From positions 1 through 49,240 of the forward strand of contig DATKKX010000514.1 of assembly GCA_035542775.1 (NCBI GenBank): DNA of 49,240 nucleotides. The letters are read 5' to 3'. The stretch's first letter is position 1. Every line of letters starts with the position of its first letter. Made by a program: the position numbers and the translations under genes. The DNA is from DATKKX01 sp035542775. GTDB taxonomy: Bacteria > Planctomycetota > Phycisphaerae > UBA1845 > UTPLA1. Under the pieces are notes generated by a model. The model worked only from the letters and a program-made list of their open reading frames with translations. It did no database searches and had not been told where the DNA came from. Positions 48,401 through 49,240 of the stretch are shown here, one piece after another.

Positions 48401-49180
48401 ATGAAACTCGTAGTCCATTTCGACGGGGGCTCGCGTGGTAATCCCGGCCCGGCCGGAGCGGGCGTGGTTGTCCAGGACGCGCAAGGGCGGCCCGTGTTTG
48501 AGGCGGGTTTCTTCCTCGGCCGGATGACCAACAACGCAGCCGAATACAGCGGGCTGCTGAAGGGCCTGGACGCGGCGGTACAGGCCCGGGCCCGCGAGGT
48601 CACGGTTTTTGCCGACAGCGAGCTGGTGGTGCGCCAACTCAACGGCGACTACCGGGTCAAGAATCCTCGCCTGCGCGATCTCTTCGACGCGGCCCTGGTG
48701 AAGCTCAGGACGTTTGAACGCTGGACCATCAAGCACATTCCTCGGGAACAGAATCACCGCGCCGACGAGCTGGCCAATGCCGCAATGGATGCCGGAGAAG
48801 ATGTCGTGGTGGTCGATGCAATCCCCGCCGCAGCAAAACCCGATGCGGCGCGAAGAGGAGCCGCCGGGAAGACACCGGCGGGCCAGGGCGGAGCTCCGCG
48901 TACAACCGCCAAAGGCACCCTATCTTCACACCCAAGCGCGGGAGTCAGGGTCGTGATCGCCCGTTGCGTCAAGGCTGCCGACGGCGAGGTGTGCCCCGCG
49001 CCGTGCGAGACGGCCGCTGAGTTTGTTTTCGATCGCACCGTCCCAGCCGGCCTGTGCCTTTGTATGGCTGCCAATGTGCTCCGCGCGGTCGACTCCGTTC
49101 TCAAGTCTGGAAAGCGCGTGAAGGTTCTCTGCCCGCACGACGGTTGCGGGGCATGTCTGGAAGTGCGGGCGGCGGAGTGA
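48401..49180 (+). CDS. rnhA: ribonuclease HI fused to a C-terminal Cys-rich domain
   Basis: 259 aa, against about 150 for plain RNase HI. Residues 1-135 are the nuclease with all four metal-binding acids: Asp8 (FDGGSRGNPG), Glu48 (NNAAEYSG), Asp72 (FADSELV) and Asp122 (HRADELAN). It cuts the RNA strand of RNA/DNA hybrids. An Ala/Pro linker (about 140-180) leads to a ~75-residue Cys-rich domain (RCVKAADGEVCPAPC, then VPAGLCLCMAANVL and CPHDGCGACLEV). By pattern it resembles the small TIGR04076-type family. Similar fusions of RNase HI to a second domain occur in actinobacteria, but with a phosphatase. The role of the extra domain is unknown. Confidence 0.92.
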   Translation: MKLVVHFDGGSRGNPGPAGAGVVVQDAQGRPVFEAGFFLGRMTNNAAEYSGLLKGLDAAVQARAREVTVFADSELVVRQLNGDYRVKNPRLRDLFDAALVKLRTFERWTIKHIPREQNHRADELANAAMDAGEDVVVVDAIPAAAKPDAARRGAAGKTPAGQGGAPRTTAKGTLSSHPSAGVRVVIARCVKAADGEVCPAPCETAAEFVFDRTVPAGLCLCMAANVLRAVDSVLKSGKRVKVLCPHDGCGACLEVRAAE

Positions 49181-49212
49181 TTGGTGGAGCGGCGCGGCGG
49201 GGCGAAGAAGAG

Positions 49213-49240
49213 GCTCACGCAAAGACGCGGAGGCGTGGAG
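49213..49240. repeat. ACGCGGAGG-type dispersed repeat at window edge
   Basis: GCTCACGCAAAGACGCGGAG and on to the end of the window, a relative of the CACGGAG repeats at 22038-22210, again just past a stop codon. Truncated by the window end. Confidence 0.5.

Overview
The window reads as a high-GC chromosome segment from a Planctomycetota bacterium, most likely of the Phycisphaerae or a related class. This is inferred from several traits. A long secreted protease ends in a dockerin-like Ca-loop tail (GDMDGDGNVDGADI). The threonyl-tRNA synthetase carries a large insertion. A GntR-headed regulator carries a LacI-like sensor, and many exported proteins have low-complexity tails. A tandem SPFH/ABC-transporter cluster is present. 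No rRNA, intact tRNA, CRISPR array, transposase or phage gene was seen.

Layout. 0.1-3.9 kb: a membrane histidine kinase and an NtrC-type sigma54 activator overlap by 1 nt. A stand-alone receiver gene follows, preceded by tandem GC palindromes and a good -24/-12 (sigma54) promoter. 3.9-4.5 kb is degenerate. 4.5-11.8 kb: a cupin, a 1213-aa lysyl-endopeptidase-like exoprotease, a divergent RlmN/Cfr-type radical SAM methyltransferase and an exported coiled-coil protein. 11.8-15.4 kb (minus strand): a helical protein whose apparent lipoprotein leader is cut off by an in-frame TGA, an orphan CheB, and an exported HETGH putative metalloprotease.

15.9-19.9 kb: the translation operon thrS-infC-rpmI-rplT, with infC apparently starting at ATT, ended by a hairpin. 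20-25.5 kb: a HAD phosphatase, a phosphoglucosamine/phosphomannomutase, a small conserved-looking gene running into an inverted pair of CACGGAG-type repeats, a soluble histidine kinase and a P1B metal ATPase.

25.9-37.0 kb is the most system-like part. Six plus-strand genes encode a 7-TM SPFH protein, HflC-like and HflK-like proteins, an ABC ATPase, a large ABC-2 permease and a membrane-anchored helical-repeat protein. A second ABC-2 permease gene diverges from them. FtsH, the usual HflKC partner, is absent from the window.

37-41.5 kb: a HAD hydrolase interrupted in frame by a palindromic insert, a Cys-rich exported protein, and a large exported protein behind an extended -10 promoter. 41.5-45.0 kb (minus strand): KAS III-like condensing enzyme, ICMT/PEMT-like membrane methyltransferase, extended SDR and lipoprotein. 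The first pair and the last pair overlap, so this looks like a lipid-modifying operon. The condensing enzyme keeps its Cys but appears to lack the usual His and Asn. 45.0-49.2 kb: a long regulatory gap, the GntR/LacI-type regulator, and a zinc-ribbon coiled-coil protein followed by RNase HI, which carries an extra Cys-rich C-terminal domain.

All functional calls come from reading motifs by eye; no database search was run.
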